DNA of 64,000 nucleotides, from positions 248,001 through 312,000 of the forward strand of contig NZ_AOLP01000009.1 of NCBI RefSeq assembly GCF_000337795.1, given 5' to 3'. Below the pieces are notes generated by a model. It made no database searches. It was not told where the DNA came from and worked only from the letters and a program-made list of their open reading frames with translations. Below, piece after piece: positions 24,219-34,685 of this stretch. A program made the position numbers and the translations under genes. How positions within the stretch are numbered: the first letter of the stretch is position 1; the number at the start of each line of letters is the position of its first letter. This DNA is from Haloferax denitrificans ATCC 35960. Its GTDB lineage: Archaea; Halobacteriota; Halobacteria; Halobacteriales; Haloferacaceae.

Positions 24219-25592
24219 ATGGACGAAATCTCATTCGGGACCGACGGGTGGCGCGCCACGCTGGACACCTTCACCGACGACCGCGTCCGCGTCGTCGGAC
24301 AGGCCGTCGCCGACTACCTCGCCGACGAGGGCTTCACCGCGCCGGTGCTCGTCGGCTACGACGCCCGCGAGACCTCCCCCGGCTTCGCGGAGTCGCTCGC
24401 GGAGGTCGTCGCCGGCAACGGCTTCGACGTGCTCCTGCCGGAGCGTGACTGCCCGACCCCGCTCGTCGCCTACGCCATCGCCGAGCGCGGCCTCTCGGGG
24501 GCGCTCATGGTCACGGCCTCGCACAACCCGCCGGAGTACAACGGCGTCAAGTTCATCCCCTCGGACGGCGCGCCGGCGCTCCCCGACGTGACCGACGCGG
24601 TCGCCGAGCGACTCGCCGAACCGGACCTCCTGCCCGAGTCCGAGCGCGGCACCATCGAGCGCGTCGACGTGGTCTCGCCGCACGCCGACCACGCGATGGA
24701 CCTCGTCGGCGACGACCTCTCGGACCTCACGGTCGTCTACGACGCCATGCACGGAAGCGGTCGCGGCGTCACCGACGCGCTCCTCGAAGCCGCCGGCGCG
24801 GAGGTCGTTCGCCTCCGGTGTGAACGCGACGCCGACTTCGGCGGCATCTCGCCGGAACCCTCCGCGGAGAACCTCGGCGGCCTCGCCGAGGCGATGGCCG
24901 AACACGACGCCGACCTCGGGGTCGCCAACGACGGCGACGCCGACCGCATCGGCATCGCCACGCCCGACCGGGGCGTCCTCGACGAGAACCTCTTTTTCGC
25001 CGCCGTCTACGACTACCTGCTCGAATCGGACGCCGGACCGGCCATCCGGACCGTCTCGACCACGTTCCTCATCGACCGCATCGCCGAGGCCCACGGCGAG
25101 GAGGTGTTCGAGACCGCGGTCGGATTCAAGTGGGTCGCCGACGGCATGCGCGAACACGACGCGCTCATGGGCGGCGAGGAGTCCGGCGGCTTCTCCGTCC
25201 GCGGGCACGTCCGGGAGAAGGACGGCGTGCTGATGGGCCTGCTCGCGGCCGCCGCGACCGCCGAGGAGGACTTCGACGCGCGCCTCGACCGCATCGAGGC
25301 CGAACACGGCGAAATCGTCGCCGACAAGATAAGCGTCGCCTGCCCCGACTCCGAGAAGGCGCGCGTCATCGACGAGTTGGAGGACGTGCTCCCCGAGACG
25401 GTCGCCGGCCGCGACATCGCCAAGGTCGTCACGCTCGACGGCTTCAAACTCCTCTTAGAAGACGGCTCGTGGCTCCTCGTCCGCCCCTCGGGGACGGAGC
25501 CGAAGATGCGCGTCTACGCCGAAGCCGGGAGCGAAGACGCGGTCTCGTCGCTCCTCGAAGCCGGCCGCGAACTCGTCGAACCGCTCGTCTGA
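24219..25592 (+). CDS. Phosphohexomutase (phosphoglucomutase/phosphomannomutase/phosphoglucosamine mutase family)
   Basis: A 457-residue alpha-D-phosphohexomutase with all four landmark motifs: catalytic phosphoserine TASHNPPEYNG (residues about 99-109), metal loop DGDADR (about 245), sugar loop GGEESGG (about 321-327) and phosphate-binding RPSGTEPK (about 422-429). It converts hexose 1- and 6-phosphates for glycan or nucleotide-sugar synthesis; which sugar is not deducible. TTTTTT at 24189-24194 precedes the ATG by the leaderless distance. Convergent with the HTH gene. Confidence 0.93.
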   Translation: MDEISFGTDGWRATLDTFTDDRVRVVGQAVADYLADEGFTAPVLVGYDARETSPGFAESLAEVVAGNGFDVLLPERDCPTPLVAYAIAERGLSGALMVTASHNPPEYNGVKFIPSDGAPALPDVTDAVAERLAEPDLLPESERGTIERVDVVSPHADHAMDLVGDDLSDLTVVYDAMHGSGRGVTDALLEAAGAEVVRLRCERDADFGGISPEPSAENLGGLAEAMAEHDADLGVANDGDADRIGIATPDRGVLDENLFFAAVYDYLLESDAGPAIRTVSTTFLIDRIAEAHGEEVFETAVGFKWVADGMREHDALMGGEESGGFSVRGHVREKDGVLMGLLAAAATAEEDFDARLDRIEAEHGEIVADKISVACPDSEKARVIDELEDVLPETVAGRDIAKVVTLDGFKLLLEDGSWLLVRPSGTEPKMRVYAEAGSEDAVSSLLEAGRELVEPLV

Positions 25593-25603
25593 GCGGACCG
25601 CTC

Positions 25604-25984
25604 TCAGAGCTCTCGTCTCTCTTCTTCGTCGCCGACCGGTCTGACGACCCCGCGGTACGCCGGCGTGAAAAGCGGGAGCGTCTCCGCGTGCTCGGTCAGA
25701 AAGACGCCGTCTTCCGCCGACTCAACGAGGTCTGCGGCCTGCAACTTCGGCAGGTGGACGTGGACGATGCCGACCTCCGCCTGCTGGACGACCTGCACGT
25801 CCACCTCGTCGGGCGGGAGGTCGGTCGTCCGAACCGCGAGGGCGACCGCGAGGTCCCAGACCGACGCCGGCTCCGACCGGTCGTGAAGATACTCCAGCAC
25901 GTAGCGGCGCGACGGGTCCGCGAGCGCGTCGAAAACGCGGTCCCAGTCGGTCAGGATACGGTCGCTCCGGTCTCGCTTTGCCAT
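25604..25984 (-). CDS. Haloarchaeal winged-helix regulator (DUF7344-like)
   Basis: A 126-residue predicted transcription factor. The segment VFDALADPSRRYVLEYLHDRSEPASVWDLA is an ArsR-like winged-helix start, and HVHLPKLQAADLV is the recognition-helix/wing part characteristic of the haloarchaeal DUF7344 group. C-terminal FLTEHAETLPLFTPAYRGVV is a short hydrophobic tail. No known ligand. Two GTCAAG direct repeats flank CTAG just before the ATG (around 25987-26010), which may be an autoregulatory site. Confidence 0.78.
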   Translation of the reverse strand: MAKRDRSDRILTDWDRVFDALADPSRRYVLEYLHDRSEPASVWDLAVALAVRTTDLPPDEVDVQVVQQAEVGIVHVHLPKLQAADLVESAEDGVFLTEHAETLPLFTPAYRGVVRPVGDEEERREL

Positions 25985-26065
25985 GGGCTTGACTCCCTAG
26001 CCCTTGACGACCGGCGGCTAAATCTGTGTCGATTGTTAACGACCCACATTCGGGCGGCGCGGCCG

Positions 26066-26506
26066 TCACTCGTCGCGCAGGACGCCGCGAAACCGCCTTT
26101 CGCCGTCGCCTCGCCCATCTCCACCGTCTCGCTCTTCGATGTCGAATCCGAGCGCCTCGTAGAACGGCCTGACGCCCTCGTCGAAGTCGGCGACGAGACG
26201 GCCCCGGCGGTCGAGCGCCGCCCGCACGAGTCGGGTTCCGACGCCCCGGCCGCGGCGGCTCGGCGAGGCGGCCACGGCGTCGATGTAGTCGCCGTCGAGC
26301 GCCAGCGCGCCGACGACCCGGCCGGACGCCTCGGCGACGAGGCAGTCGCCGGCGGCCAGTCGGTCGCGGACCTCGCCCGCGTCGGCTTCCAACAGCCCGG
26401 CGTCGAACACGCGCATCACGGCCACCAGTTCGTCGGGGTCGCCCTCGCGGACTGTGGTTGCGTCGCCGACGCCGTCGGTCGCACGGCCTCTCTCGGTGTC
26501 GTCCAT
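26066..26506 (-). CDS. GNAT-family N-acetyltransferase
   Basis: A 146-residue acetyltransferase. The acetyl-CoA-binding motif A is visible as [23 protein letters not shown] (R-x-x-G-x-G/A pattern), followed by motif B with [16 protein letters not shown]. Its start lies 7 bases after the stop of samp2 on the same strand, so the two are co-transcribed; whether it modifies a component of the SAMP system or an unrelated substrate is unknown. Substrate cannot be predicted. Confidence 0.83.
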   Translation of the reverse strand: MDDTERGRATDGVGDATTVREGDPDELVAVMRVFDAGLLEADAGEVRDRLAAGDCLVAEASGRVVGALALDGDYIDAVAASPSRRGRGVGTRLVRAALDRRGRLVADFDEGVRPFYEALGFDIEERDGGDGRGDGERRFRGVLRDE

Positions 26507-26513
26507 CCGCCGA

Positions 26514-26714
26514 CTACCCGCCCTTGATGAGGCGGAGTATCTGCACGCGGTCGACTTCGACGGGCTGGTCTTCGGGGACGGGGCGGCCGTCGACGAGGAC
26601 GGTCACCTCGTGGGGGCTGAGGTCCACCGCCCGCACGAGGTCCGCGTAGGTCCCGTCGTCGCCGACGGCGACCTCGCTGGTCTCCTCGCCGACGACCTCG
26701 ACGGTCACGTTCAT
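26514..26714 (-). CDS. samp2: Ubiquitin-like small archaeal modifier protein SAMP2
   Basis: A 66-residue beta-grasp protein ending in Gly-Gly (QILRLIKGG), used both as a protein conjugate (sampylation) and as sulfur carrier for tRNA thiolation after activation by the E1-like UbaA. The sequence ([17 protein letters not shown]..., [16 protein letters not shown]) matches what I remember of Haloferax volcanii SAMP2 almost residue for residue. The internal Lys before GG is a known branch point for chains. In frame it could extend upstream over rfcA but the ATG at 26714 gives the canonical length. Divergent from rfcA. Confidence 0.93.
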   Translation of the reverse strand: MNVTVEVVGEETSEVAVGDDGTYADLVRAVDLSPHEVTVLVDGRPVPEDQPVEVDRVQILRLIKGG

Positions 26715-26819
26715 GGTCGCTCGTGGGTCGGGCGCGGGTTTCAGTCCGTCGGCTCGGCGTCGGCCGGCGGCGCTCTCCGTCTCGCACGGTTTATGTGCGG
26801 GGCGGTCGGTAGAACGGAT

Positions 26820-27803
26820 ATGAGCGAGGCCGCGGAGTCGGGCGACGCCCCGGCGGGTCGAGAAATCTGGATAGAGAAGTACCGACCGCAGACGTTCGAC
26901 GACGTCTACGGACAGGACGACATCGTCGAGCGCCTGCGGAGCTACATCGAGCGCGACGACCTGCCGCACCTCCTGTTCGCGGGGCCGGCGGGCGTCGGCA
27001 AGACCACCTCCGCGACGGCCATCGCCCGCGCCATCTACGGCGACGACTGGCGCGGCAACTTCCTCGAACTCAACGCCTCCGACGAGCGCGGCATCGACGT
27101 GGTCCGCGACCGCATCAAGAACTTCGCGCGCTCGTCGTTCGGCGGCCACGACTACCGCGTCATCTTCCTCGACGAGGCCGACTCGCTGACGAACGACGCG
27201 CAGTCGGCGCTCCGCCGGACGATGGAGCAGTTCTCCGACAACACGCGCTTTATCCTCTCGTGTAACTACTCCTCGAAGATTATCGACCCCATCCAGTCGC
27301 GCTGTGCGGTGTTCCGCTTTTCCCCGCTCGGCGACGACGCCGTCGCGGAGCAGGTCCGCGACATCGCCGCGGCCGAGGACATCGAGGTCACGGAGGACGG
27401 CCTCGACGCGCTCGTCTACGCCGCCGGCGGCGACATGCGCCGCGCCATCAACTCCCTGCAGGCCGCCGCGACGACCGGCGAAGTCGTCGACGAGGAGGCC
27501 GTCTACATGATTACCTCGACCGCCCGCCCCGAGGACATCGAGGAGATGGTCCGGAACGCCATCGACGGCGAGTTCACGGCCGCGCGCAAGCAGTTAGAGA
27601 CGCTCATCGTCGACACCGGGATGGCCGGCGGCGACATCATCGACCAGCTTCACCGCTCGGTCTGGGAGTTCGACCTCGACGAGCGCGAGGCCGTCCGCCT
27701 CATGGAGCGCATCGGCGAGGCCGACTACCGCATCTCGGAGGGCGCGAACGAGCAGGTCCAGCTCGAAGCGCTCCTCGCGTCGCTCGCGCTCTCGCGGAAC
27801 TGA
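26820..27803 (+). CDS. rfcA: Replication factor C small subunit A
   Basis: A 327-residue clamp-loader AAA+ subunit that loads PCNA (gene at 3371). RFC boxes present: [14 protein letters not shown] (box II), [10 protein letters not shown] (Walker A), FLDEADSLT (Walker B, DEAD-like), [19 protein letters not shown] (sensor 1 and SRC arginine finger), [11 protein letters not shown] (sensor 2). TTTATG at 26790-26795 gives a transcript start within 2 bases of the ATG. It stands divergent from samp2. Confidence 0.96.
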   Translation: MSEAAESGDAPAGREIWIEKYRPQTFDDVYGQDDIVERLRSYIERDDLPHLLFAGPAGVGKTTSATAIARAIYGDDWRGNFLELNASDERGIDVVRDRIKNFARSSFGGHDYRVIFLDEADSLTNDAQSALRRTMEQFSDNTRFILSCNYSSKIIDPIQSRCAVFRFSPLGDDAVAEQVRDIAAAEDIEVTEDGLDALVYAAGGDMRRAINSLQAAATTGEVVDEEAVYMITSTARPEDIEEMVRNAIDGEFTAARKQLETLIVDTGMAGGDIIDQLHRSVWEFDLDEREAVRLMERIGEADYRISEGANEQVQLEALLASLALSRN

Positions 27804-27872
27804 ACGCAGGACACTGCACCGGTCGTTTCGACGCCGCGGTCTCCGGTTTCTCCGCTCGTTTTTACTCGTCCG

Positions 27873-30170
27873 TCACGCCCGGAACTCGAAGCGTGCGCCG
27901 CCCGCCGTCCCCGACGTCACGACGGCCGTCCAGCCGTGGGCCTCGGCGATGGACTCGACGATGGCGAGGCCGTAGCCGATGCCGTCCTCGCCGGTCGTCT
28001 CGCCCGGTTCGAACACCTCGTCGCGGCGCTCGGGTTCGATGCCCGGGCCGTCGTCTTCGACGTAGAAGCCGCCGTCGACGCCGCCGACCTCGACGCGCAC
28101 GTCGCGGCCGCCGTGTTCGACCGCGTTCCGAAACAGGTTCGCCAGCAGTTCGACGAGGCGGTCCTCGTCGGCGTCGACGACGACCGACTGGCAGGTGACC
28201 AACTCGGCGTCGGCGGTCTCGGTCGTCGCCCACGCCTGTTTGGCGACCGCCGGGAGGTCGACCCGCTCGGTCTCGTCGACCAGTTGGCCGCGGCGGGCGA
28301 GCGACAGCAGGTCGTCGATGAGCTGTTCCATCTGTTCGAGCGCCCGCTCGGCGGTGTCGAACCGCGACTCGTCGCCGGTCTCGCGGGCGAGGTCGAGGTT
28401 TCCGCGGGCGACCGAAAGCGGGTTCCGCAGGTCGTGGCTCACGATGTTCGCGAACTCTTCGAGCCGCTCGTTCTGTCGCTCTAGCTCGCTTTCGCGGGTC
28501 TTCCGCTCCGTGATGTCGGTGTAGATGGCGTAGCCCGCCCCGCGCTCCTCGCCGGGCGACAGCGGGACCACGTTCAGGATGAACTCGCGGACGCCGCCTT
28601 CGGTCCGGCGGCGGACCTCCCCGCGGTAGCTCTCGCCGGCGGCGACGAGGAGTTCGGGGATGGTCTCGTCGGCCCCGGGTTCGGGGACGGGGTCCGGGTC
28701 CGGCTCCGGGGGGACGATTCGCCCGAGGAGGTCGCTTCCGACGACGTCGTCGGCGTCGTAGCCGAACGCCGACTGGAACGCCCGGTTCACGTCGCGGACC
28801 GTGAGCGCGCCGCCCTCAACGTCGTAGGCGACGGCGGCGTCGGAGACGTGTTCGAACAGCGCCGTCGAGCGGTCGCGCTCGTCTCTGAGCCGCGACTCGG
28901 CGCGGATGCGCTCGGCCGTGACCGCGACGTGCGCCATGAGGAGTTCGGTCAGTTCGGCGTCCCGCTCGTCGAACGCGGCGGGCGTGAACGCGGTCGCCTG
29001 AAAGACGCCGATGTCGCCGATTGGCACGCTCAGAACGGCGCGGTACATCCGCTTGACCGGCCGCGCCTCGGGGTGGTCGCGCACGTCGTCGGTGATGTTC
29101 GTGGTCCCCGACAGGTACACCTCGGCCGCGATGCCGCCGTCGTCGAGCGGGACGCGCTCCGCGCCGTCGGCCGGGGCGTCGGACGAGATGGCCGTCGGGA
29201 CGATGTGGCCGTCTTCGACGACGCCCACGTAGCTGATGTCGAACTCCAAGATGTCGTCCGTGATTTCGACGGTCCGCTCGAACAGCTCGTCGAGGCTCGT
29301 CGCCGCGGCCAGTTCGGTGGCCCCCCGGTGGAGCCGTTCTATCTGCTCGCGGCTCTGTCTGACGGCGGCCTCCGACTCGATGCGGCTTCGCGTCTCCGAG
29401 ACGTACGACACGAGGAGTTCGGCCAGCGTGAGGTCGGTCTCGTCGTACGCGCCGACCTCGTTGGAGATGGCCTGAAACACCGCGTCGTCGCCCGCGGGCA
29501 CGCTCAGCGCCGAGCGATACGCGGGGTCGTTGGGGTCGGCTTCCGGGTGGTCGCGCACGTCGTCCACGAGAAACGAGCGTCCGGTCCGGTAGGTCCGCCC
29601 GAGCAGGCCCGTCTCGTCGGATATCGGTCCCGTCCCGGCCAGACCGTCGTTGTTGGCGACGACGTAGAACCCCTCGCCGTCGTGGCGGAAAAACGAGGTG
29701 TTGTCGAATTCGAGGATGTCCTCGGTGAGTCCGATGGCGCGTTCGTACAGTTCCTCGACCGTCTCGGCGGCGATGAGCTCCGTCGTCCCCTCGTAGAGCC
29801 GTTTGAGGCGGTCCCACTCGGGGTCGTTCCTCGGCTCCGCCGCCCGCTCAGCGTCTTCGGCGTCCCCGCTTGCGCCCGCGTCGCCGCCGGACGCGAGCAA
29901 CCAGCGGACCTGCGATTCGAGCGCGGCGCGGTCGCCGCGTCTGACGTAGGCGTCGAATCGGTCGGGACGGTCGACGGCCTCGGGCGGCACGTCGGTGTAC
30001 AGCACCGTCGGCACGCCGTCGGGAACCTCCGCGTCGGGGTCCGCGACGACGACGCACGCGGCGTCGCTCGGACCTTTCTCGTCACTCGGTGACGCCACCG
30101 TGACCCCGTCGCCGAGGTCGATGCCGTCGAAGTCGTCGTCCACGAAAACCGTTGGGTCCGTCGCGTGCAC
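27873..30170 (-). CDS. GAF/PAS-containing sensor histidine kinase
   Basis: About 765 residues without membrane spans, so a soluble sensor. Order: N-terminal pseudo-receiver-like region (1-100), GAF 1 (about 115-265), GAF 2 (about 275-420), PAS (about 425-545), HisKA with H-box IVSHDLRNPLS (about 557) and HATPase with N-box LANLFRNAVEHGG, G1 VEDDGPGIEP and G2 IGYGLAIVESIAEAHGW. No receiver partner is adjacent. The frame is open to a TTG at 30194, but TTATAG (complement of 30201-30206) predicts transcription start near 30177, downstream of that TTG, so I prefer GTG 30170. Confidence 0.87.
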   Translation of the reverse strand: MHATDPTVFVDDDFDGIDLGDGVTVASPSDEKGPSDAACVVVADPDAEVPDGVPTVLYTDVPPEAVDRPDRFDAYVRRGDRAALESQVRWLLASGGDAGASGDAEDAERAAEPRNDPEWDRLKRLYEGTTELIAAETVEELYERAIGLTEDILEFDNTSFFRHDGEGFYVVANNDGLAGTGPISDETGLLGRTYRTGRSFLVDDVRDHPEADPNDPAYRSALSVPAGDDAVFQAISNEVGAYDETDLTLAELLVSYVSETRSRIESEAAVRQSREQIERLHRGATELAAATSLDELFERTVEITDDILEFDISYVGVVEDGHIVPTAISSDAPADGAERVPLDDGGIAAEVYLSGTTNITDDVRDHPEARPVKRMYRAVLSVPIGDIGVFQATAFTPAAFDERDAELTELLMAHVAVTAERIRAESRLRDERDRSTALFEHVSDAAVAYDVEGGALTVRDVNRAFQSAFGYDADDVVGSDLLGRIVPPEPDPDPVPEPGADETIPELLVAAGESYRGEVRRRTEGGVREFILNVVPLSPGEERGAGYAIYTDITERKTRESELERQNERLEEFANIVSHDLRNPLSVARGNLDLARETGDESRFDTAERALEQMEQLIDDLLSLARRGQLVDETERVDLPAVAKQAWATTETADAELVTCQSVVVDADEDRLVELLANLFRNAVEHGGRDVRVEVGGVDGGFYVEDDGPGIEPERRDEVFEPGETTGEDGIGYGLAIVESIAEAHGWTAVVTSGTAGGARFEFRA

Positions 30171-30290
30171 GGCAGTCTCCCTATCGAACGACAACGAGAA
30201 CTATAATCGTTGCGGCATGTTTTCAATGAGCAAGAACGCGCCGCGAGCGCTCCGATTCGGCGACGCGGCGCGTTGACCCCGCCGGATTAC

Positions 30291-30776
30291 TCAGTTTAGC
30301 GACCAGAAGCCGTAGTTGAGCGCGGCGGCGAAGCACGTCCACAGGAGATAGGGGGCGAGGAGGCCCGCGGCGCGCCGGTCGACGGCGGCGAACTCGCGCA
30401 TCGTCGCCAGAATCGCCGCGATGAGGACGACGATGACGGCGAGGCCGGCCGCGGGGGACTGCAGTCCGAAGAACGCCGCGGACCACGCGACGTTGACGAC
30501 GAGGTGGCCGACGAAGACGGCGAGCGCCCGTTCGCGGCGGGGGTGGTCCCGTCGGGAGACGAGCCACGCGGCGACGCCCATCAGGGTGAAAAGCGTCACC
30601 CAGACCGGGCCGAACACCCAGTTCGGCGGGGCGAACCGCGGGCGGGCGAGCGTCGCGTACCACGACCCCACGGCGGTGACGGTGAAGACGCTCCCGAGCG
30701 CGCCCGCGAGTTGCGCGAGGACGACCCACGCGAGCAGTTCGACCGCCGGTCGCCGCCGGAGTGAAGCGAGTTCCAT
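30291..30776 (-). CDS. tspO: TspO/MBR family membrane protein
   Basis: A 161-residue, five-helix tryptophan-rich sensory protein homologous to TspO/peripheral benzodiazepine receptor, which binds porphyrins and tryptophan derivatives. Diagnostic residues: YATLARPRFAPPNWVFGPVW, VNVAWSAAFFG, and LLWTCFAAALNYGFWSLN at the C-terminus. ATG 30776 gives the normal length; an ATG three codons upstream (30785) is possible. It sits divergent from alaS. Confidence 0.92.
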   Translation of the reverse strand: MELASLRRRPAVELLAWVVLAQLAGALGSVFTVTAVGSWYATLARPRFAPPNWVFGPVWVTLFTLMGVAAWLVSRRDHPRRERALAVFVGHLVVNVAWSAAFFGLQSPAAGLAVIVVLIAAILATMREFAAVDRRAAGLLAPYLLWTCFAAALNYGFWSLN

Positions 30777-30898
30777 ACCCCTCATTCGCTCGGGAGGGAA
30801 AAGAACGACGCGGCCCGTGCGGCCGAAATTGAGGGGAATCGGGCGTCTGCATCCATTTCCCGGAACTGTTTTACCCGACGGTAGACCAGAGTTTGGCA

Positions 30899-33667
30899 AT
30901 GAGCGAACTCGAAGCGGAGTACCGCCTCGACTACTTCGAGGAGGAGGGCTTCTACCGGAAGCAATGCCCCGTGACGGGCGTCCACTTCTGGACACGAGAC
31001 CCCGACCGCGAGACATGCGGCGAACCGCCGGCCGACGACTACACCTTCATCGACAACCCCGGCTTCGACGAGGAGTACACCCTCGAGGAGATGCGCGAGA
31101 AGTTCCTCTCGTTTTTCGAGGACCACGACCACGAGCGCATCGACCCCTACCCGGTCGCCGCGAACCGCTGGCGCGACGACGTGCTCTTGACGCAGGCTTC
31201 TATCTATGACTTCCAGCCGCTCGTCACGTCCGGCGAGACGCCGCCGCCGGCCAACCCGCTGACCGTCTCCCAGCCCTGTATCCGGATGCAGGACATCGAC
31301 AACGTGGGCAAGACCGGCCGCCACACGATGGCGTTCGAGATGATGGCCCACCACGCGTTCAACGCCCGCGAGGAGGCCGGCGACAAGTACGCCTACGAGG
31401 GCGAGGTCTACTGGAAAGACGAGACGGTCCGCCTCTGCGACGAGTTCTTCGAGTCGCTCGGCGCGGACATCTCCGAAATCACCTACATCGAGGACCCGTG
31501 GGTCGGCGGCGGCAACGCCGGTCCCGCCTTCGAAGTCCTCTACCGCGGCGCTGAACTCGCCACCCTCGTCTTCATGTCGATGAAGCAGGACCCCGACGGC
31601 GAGTACGAACTCAAGGACGGCAACACCTACTCGCCGATGGACACCTACATCGTCGACACCGGCTACGGGCTCGAACGGTGGACGTGGGTGTCGCAGGGGA
31701 CGCCGACGGTGTACGAGGCCGTCTACCCCGACATGATAGAGTTCCTGAAGGACAACGTCGGCATCGAGCACACCGACGAGGAGGAGGAACTCATCCACCG
31801 CGCGGCGAAGCTCTCGGGCCACCTCGACATCGACGAAATCGACGACCTCGCCACCGCGCGCGCCGGCGTCGCAGGCGAACTCGGCGTCGACGAGGCCGAA
31901 CTCACCGCGTTGCTCCGCCCGCTCGAAGACATCTACGCCATCGCGGACCACTGCCGCACGCTCGCGTACATGTTCGGCGACGGCATCGTCCCCTCGAACG
32001 TCGGGACGGGCTACCTCGCCCGCATGGTCCTCCGGCGCACGAAACGCCTCGTGGACAACCTCGGCGTCGACGCCCCGCTCGACGAGCTCGTGGACATGCA
32101 GGCCGAGCGGCTGGACTACCAGAACCGCGACACCATCCGCGACATCGTCCGCAGTGAGGAGCGCAAGTACAGAAAGACGCTCGAACGCGGCTCCCGCAAG
32201 GTCCAACAGCTCGCCGACGACTACGCCGACAAGGACGAACCCATCCCGGTCGACGAACTCATCGAGCTGTACGACTCCCACGGCATCCAGCCCGACATGG
32301 TGCAGGAAATCGCCGAGGAGCGCGGCGCGACCGTCGACATCCCCGACGACTTCTACTCGCTCGTCGCCGACCGCCACGAGCAGGTCGACGGCGAGGACGA
32401 GGCCGAGGAGCGCGACGACCGCCTCGGCGACCTGCCGGCGACGGACAAGCTCTACTACGACGACCAGGAGCGCACCGAGTTCGAGGCCGTCGTCCTCGAC
32501 GTGTTCGAGCGCGAGGAGGGCTACGACGTGGTCCTCGACCAGACGATGTTCTACCCCGAAGGCGGCGGCCAGCCCGCCGACCACGGCTCGCTCGCCACCG
32601 ACGACACGACCGTCGAGGTGACCGACGTGCAGATCGTGGGCGACGTGGTGCTCCACCGCACCGACGAGGACCCCGGCAAGGGCGAGTTCGTCCGCGGCCA
32701 GCTCGACGCCGAGCGCCGCCGTCGGCTCATGCGCCACCACACGGCGACCCACGTCATCGGCCACGCCATCCGGACGGTCCTCGGCGACCACATCCGGCAG
32801 GCCGGCGCGTCGAAGGGCGTCGACCGCTCGCGGCTCGACGTGACCCACTACGAGCGCATCACCCGCGAGGAGGTAAAGCAGATAGAGCGCGTCGCCAACG
32901 AAATCGTGATGCGGAACATCCCGGTCAAACAGGAGTGGCCGGACCGCCGCGACGCCGAGAAGAAGTACGGCTTCGACCTCTATCAGGGCGGCATCCCCCC
33001 GGGCGAGCAGATTCGCCTCATTCACGTCGGCACCGACGTGCAGGCCTGCGGCGGCACCCACGTCAAGCGCACCGGTGACATCGGGGCCATCAAGGTGCTG
33101 ACGACGGAGCCGGTTCAGGACGGCGTCGAGCGCGTCGTCTTCGCGGCGGGCGACGCGGCCATCGAGGCAACCCAGCGCACCGAGGACGCGCTGTACGGCG
33201 CGGCCGACGTGCTCGACGTGAACCCCACGGACGTGCCCGAGACGGCCGAGCGCTTCTTCACCGAGTGGAAAGAGCGCGGCAAGACCATCGACCGCCTGAA
33301 GACGGAGCTCGCCGAGGCGCGCGCCGCGGCCGGCGCGGACGAAATCGACATCGACGGCACGCCCGTCGTCGTCCAGCGCCTCGACGGCGACGCCGACGAG
33401 CTTCGCGCGACCGCCAACGCGCTGGTCGAGGAGGGCAAGGTCGCCGTCCTCGGCTCCGCCGCGGGCGGGAGCGCCCAGTTCGTCGTCGGCGTCCCCGACG
33501 ACGTGGGCATCAACGCCGGGCAGGTCGTCGGCGAACTCGCCGGCAAGGTCGGCGGCGGCGGCGGCGGCCCCGCGGACTTCGCGCAGGGCGGCGGCCCCGA
33601 CGTGGACGCGCTCGACGACGCGCTCGACGAGGCCCCCGACGTGCTCCGGACGGTCCTGAACGCCTGA
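30899..33667 (+). CDS. alaS: Alanyl-tRNA synthetase
   Basis: A 922-residue class II synthetase of archaeal type: an N-terminal Zn-finger-like extension ([21 protein letters not shown]) absent in bacteria, catalytic core with motifs around [14 protein letters not shown] and GFGLERW-like [10 protein letters not shown], the editing domain with [13 protein letters not shown] and [13 protein letters not shown], and a C-terminal glycine-rich C-Ala-like tail ([15 protein letters not shown]). TTTTA at 30869-30873 puts the transcript start just before ATG 30899. The largest antisense open frame here (1,234 codons) is a composition artefact. Confidence 0.97.
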   Translation: MSELEAEYRLDYFEEEGFYRKQCPVTGVHFWTRDPDRETCGEPPADDYTFIDNPGFDEEYTLEEMREKFLSFFEDHDHERIDPYPVAANRWRDDVLLTQASIYDFQPLVTSGETPPPANPLTVSQPCIRMQDIDNVGKTGRHTMAFEMMAHHAFNAREEAGDKYAYEGEVYWKDETVRLCDEFFESLGADISEITYIEDPWVGGGNAGPAFEVLYRGAELATLVFMSMKQDPDGEYELKDGNTYSPMDTYIVDTGYGLERWTWVSQGTPTVYEAVYPDMIEFLKDNVGIEHTDEEEELIHRAAKLSGHLDIDEIDDLATARAGVAGELGVDEAELTALLRPLEDIYAIADHCRTLAYMFGDGIVPSNVGTGYLARMVLRRTKRLVDNLGVDAPLDELVDMQAERLDYQNRDTIRDIVRSEERKYRKTLERGSRKVQQLADDYADKDEPIPVDELIELYDSHGIQPDMVQEIAEERGATVDIPDDFYSLVADRHEQVDGEDEAEERDDRLGDLPATDKLYYDDQERTEFEAVVLDVFEREEGYDVVLDQTMFYPEGGGQPADHGSLATDDTTVEVTDVQIVGDVVLHRTDEDPGKGEFVRGQLDAERRRRLMRHHTATHVIGHAIRTVLGDHIRQAGASKGVDRSRLDVTHYERITREEVKQIERVANEIVMRNIPVKQEWPDRRDAEKKYGFDLYQGGIPPGEQIRLIHVGTDVQACGGTHVKRTGDIGAIKVLTTEPVQDGVERVVFAAGDAAIEATQRTEDALYGAADVLDVNPTDVPETAERFFTEWKERGKTIDRLKTELAEARAAAGADEIDIDGTPVVVQRLDGDADELRATANALVEEGKVAVLGSAAGGSAQFVVGVPDDVGINAGQVVGELAGKVGGGGGGPADFAQGGGPDVDALDDALDEAPDVLRTVLNA

Positions 33668-33679
33668 GTCGGTCGCGCA

Positions 33680-33740
33680 CCGACCCGCGTTCGCGGTTCG
33701 CTTTCGTGTTCGTTTTCGCGTTCGCATTCGCTTTTTCGTC
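33680..33740 (+). terminator. T-rich TTCG-repeat tract after alaS
   Basis: Between alaS and the next gene the sequence repeats TTCG/TTTCG units (GTTCGCTTTCGTGTTCGTTT and on to CTTTTTCG). Poly-T segments of this kind serve as archaeal terminators; the repetition suggests slippage. Confidence 0.4.
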
Positions 33741-33784
33741 GCCGAGACGGACGCCCTAAGTCGCTCGCCCGCCGAGCCTCCGGT

Positions 33785-34561
33785 ATGCCCACGGCAGTCG
33801 CGGACGGGGTCGAACTGTACTACGACAGCGAGGGCGACGGCGAGACGGTCGCCTTCGTCGGCGACGCGGGCTACGGCGCGTGGCAGTGGGGCTGGCAACA
33901 CGCCGCCGTCGCCGGCCCCTACGAGAGCCTCGTGACCGACCTCCGCGGGGCCGGCCGCTCCGACGCTCCCGCGGGACCGTACTCGGTCGAGACGCTGGTC
34001 TCCGACCTCGTGGCCGTCCTCGCGGACGCGAACGTCCGGAAAGCCCACCTCGTCGGGTTCGGTCTCGGCGGACTGGTCGCGCTGGAGGCCGCGCGGACGA
34101 CGAACCGCGCCCGGAGCCTCACGCTCGTCGGCACCGCCGCCTCCGGGGAGGGCATCGACCCCGAACCGCTCTCTGCCGCGCCCGACGACCCGGCCGCGCT
34201 CCGCGAGTCGCTCGCGCCGGCGCTCTCCGAGGCGTTCCGCGCGGAACAGCCCGAGGTGGTCGACCAACTCGTCTCGTGGCGCGGACGCGAGGACGCCGAC
34301 CCGGAGGCGTGGGCCGCGCAGGCCGCCGCCGTCGCCGACTACGACGCCGGCCCGCTGTACGAGGTGACGGTTCCGACGCTCGTGCTCCACGGCGACGACG
34401 ACCCGGTCTGGCCGGTCGATGGCGGCCGCGCGCTGGCCGAGGGACTCCCGCGCGGCGAGTTCGAGTCGTTCGCGGGCGCGCGGCACCTCGTCACCGTCGA
34501 GCGGTCGCGGCTCGTCAACGACGCGCTCGTCTCCTTTCTCGAATCGGTCGGCGACGACTGA
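33785..34561 (+). CDS. Alpha/beta-hydrolase fold protein lacking the usual Ser nucleophile
   Basis: A 258-residue alpha/beta hydrolase. The oxyanion region (VGDAGYGAWQWGWQH), strand 4 (YESLVTDLRGAGRSDAPAG), acid Asp (LHGDDDPVWPVDGG) and base His (GARHLVTVERSRLV) are all in place. The nucleophile elbow, normally G-x-S-x-G, reads VGFGLGGLV: the nucleophile position is Gly. Either the protein is a non-catalytic member or a cofactor-free oxygenase-like variant. ATG 33785 follows a CCTAAG element. Same strand as alaS and the amidotransferase but not tightly spaced. Confidence 0.82.
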   Translation: MPTAVADGVELYYDSEGDGETVAFVGDAGYGAWQWGWQHAAVAGPYESLVTDLRGAGRSDAPAGPYSVETLVSDLVAVLADANVRKAHLVGFGLGGLVALEAARTTNRARSLTLVGTAASGEGIDPEPLSAAPDDPAALRESLAPALSEAFRAEQPEVVDQLVSWRGREDADPEAWAAQAAAVADYDAGPLYEVTVPTLVLHGDDDPVWPVDGGRALAEGLPRGEFESFAGARHLVTVERSRLVNDALVSFLESVGDD

Positions 34562-34685
34562 GCGTCGCTCCGGCGCGTTCGCCCCGCGTTCACCCCGTGT
34601 TCGCCGCCGCCGTCGCGCTCGCAGATGCCGGCAGTGAGCGGTCCGGGCGCAACTTCTTTAGAGCCCCGCCGATTGTCTCTCCACG

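Noticed and set aside
30782-34486. 1,234-codon open frame antisense to alaS
   Set aside because: It mirrors the alaS coding frame in high-G+C DNA; its translation is low-complexity Val/Asp/Arg/Gly-rich without domains, while alaS is unmistakable.
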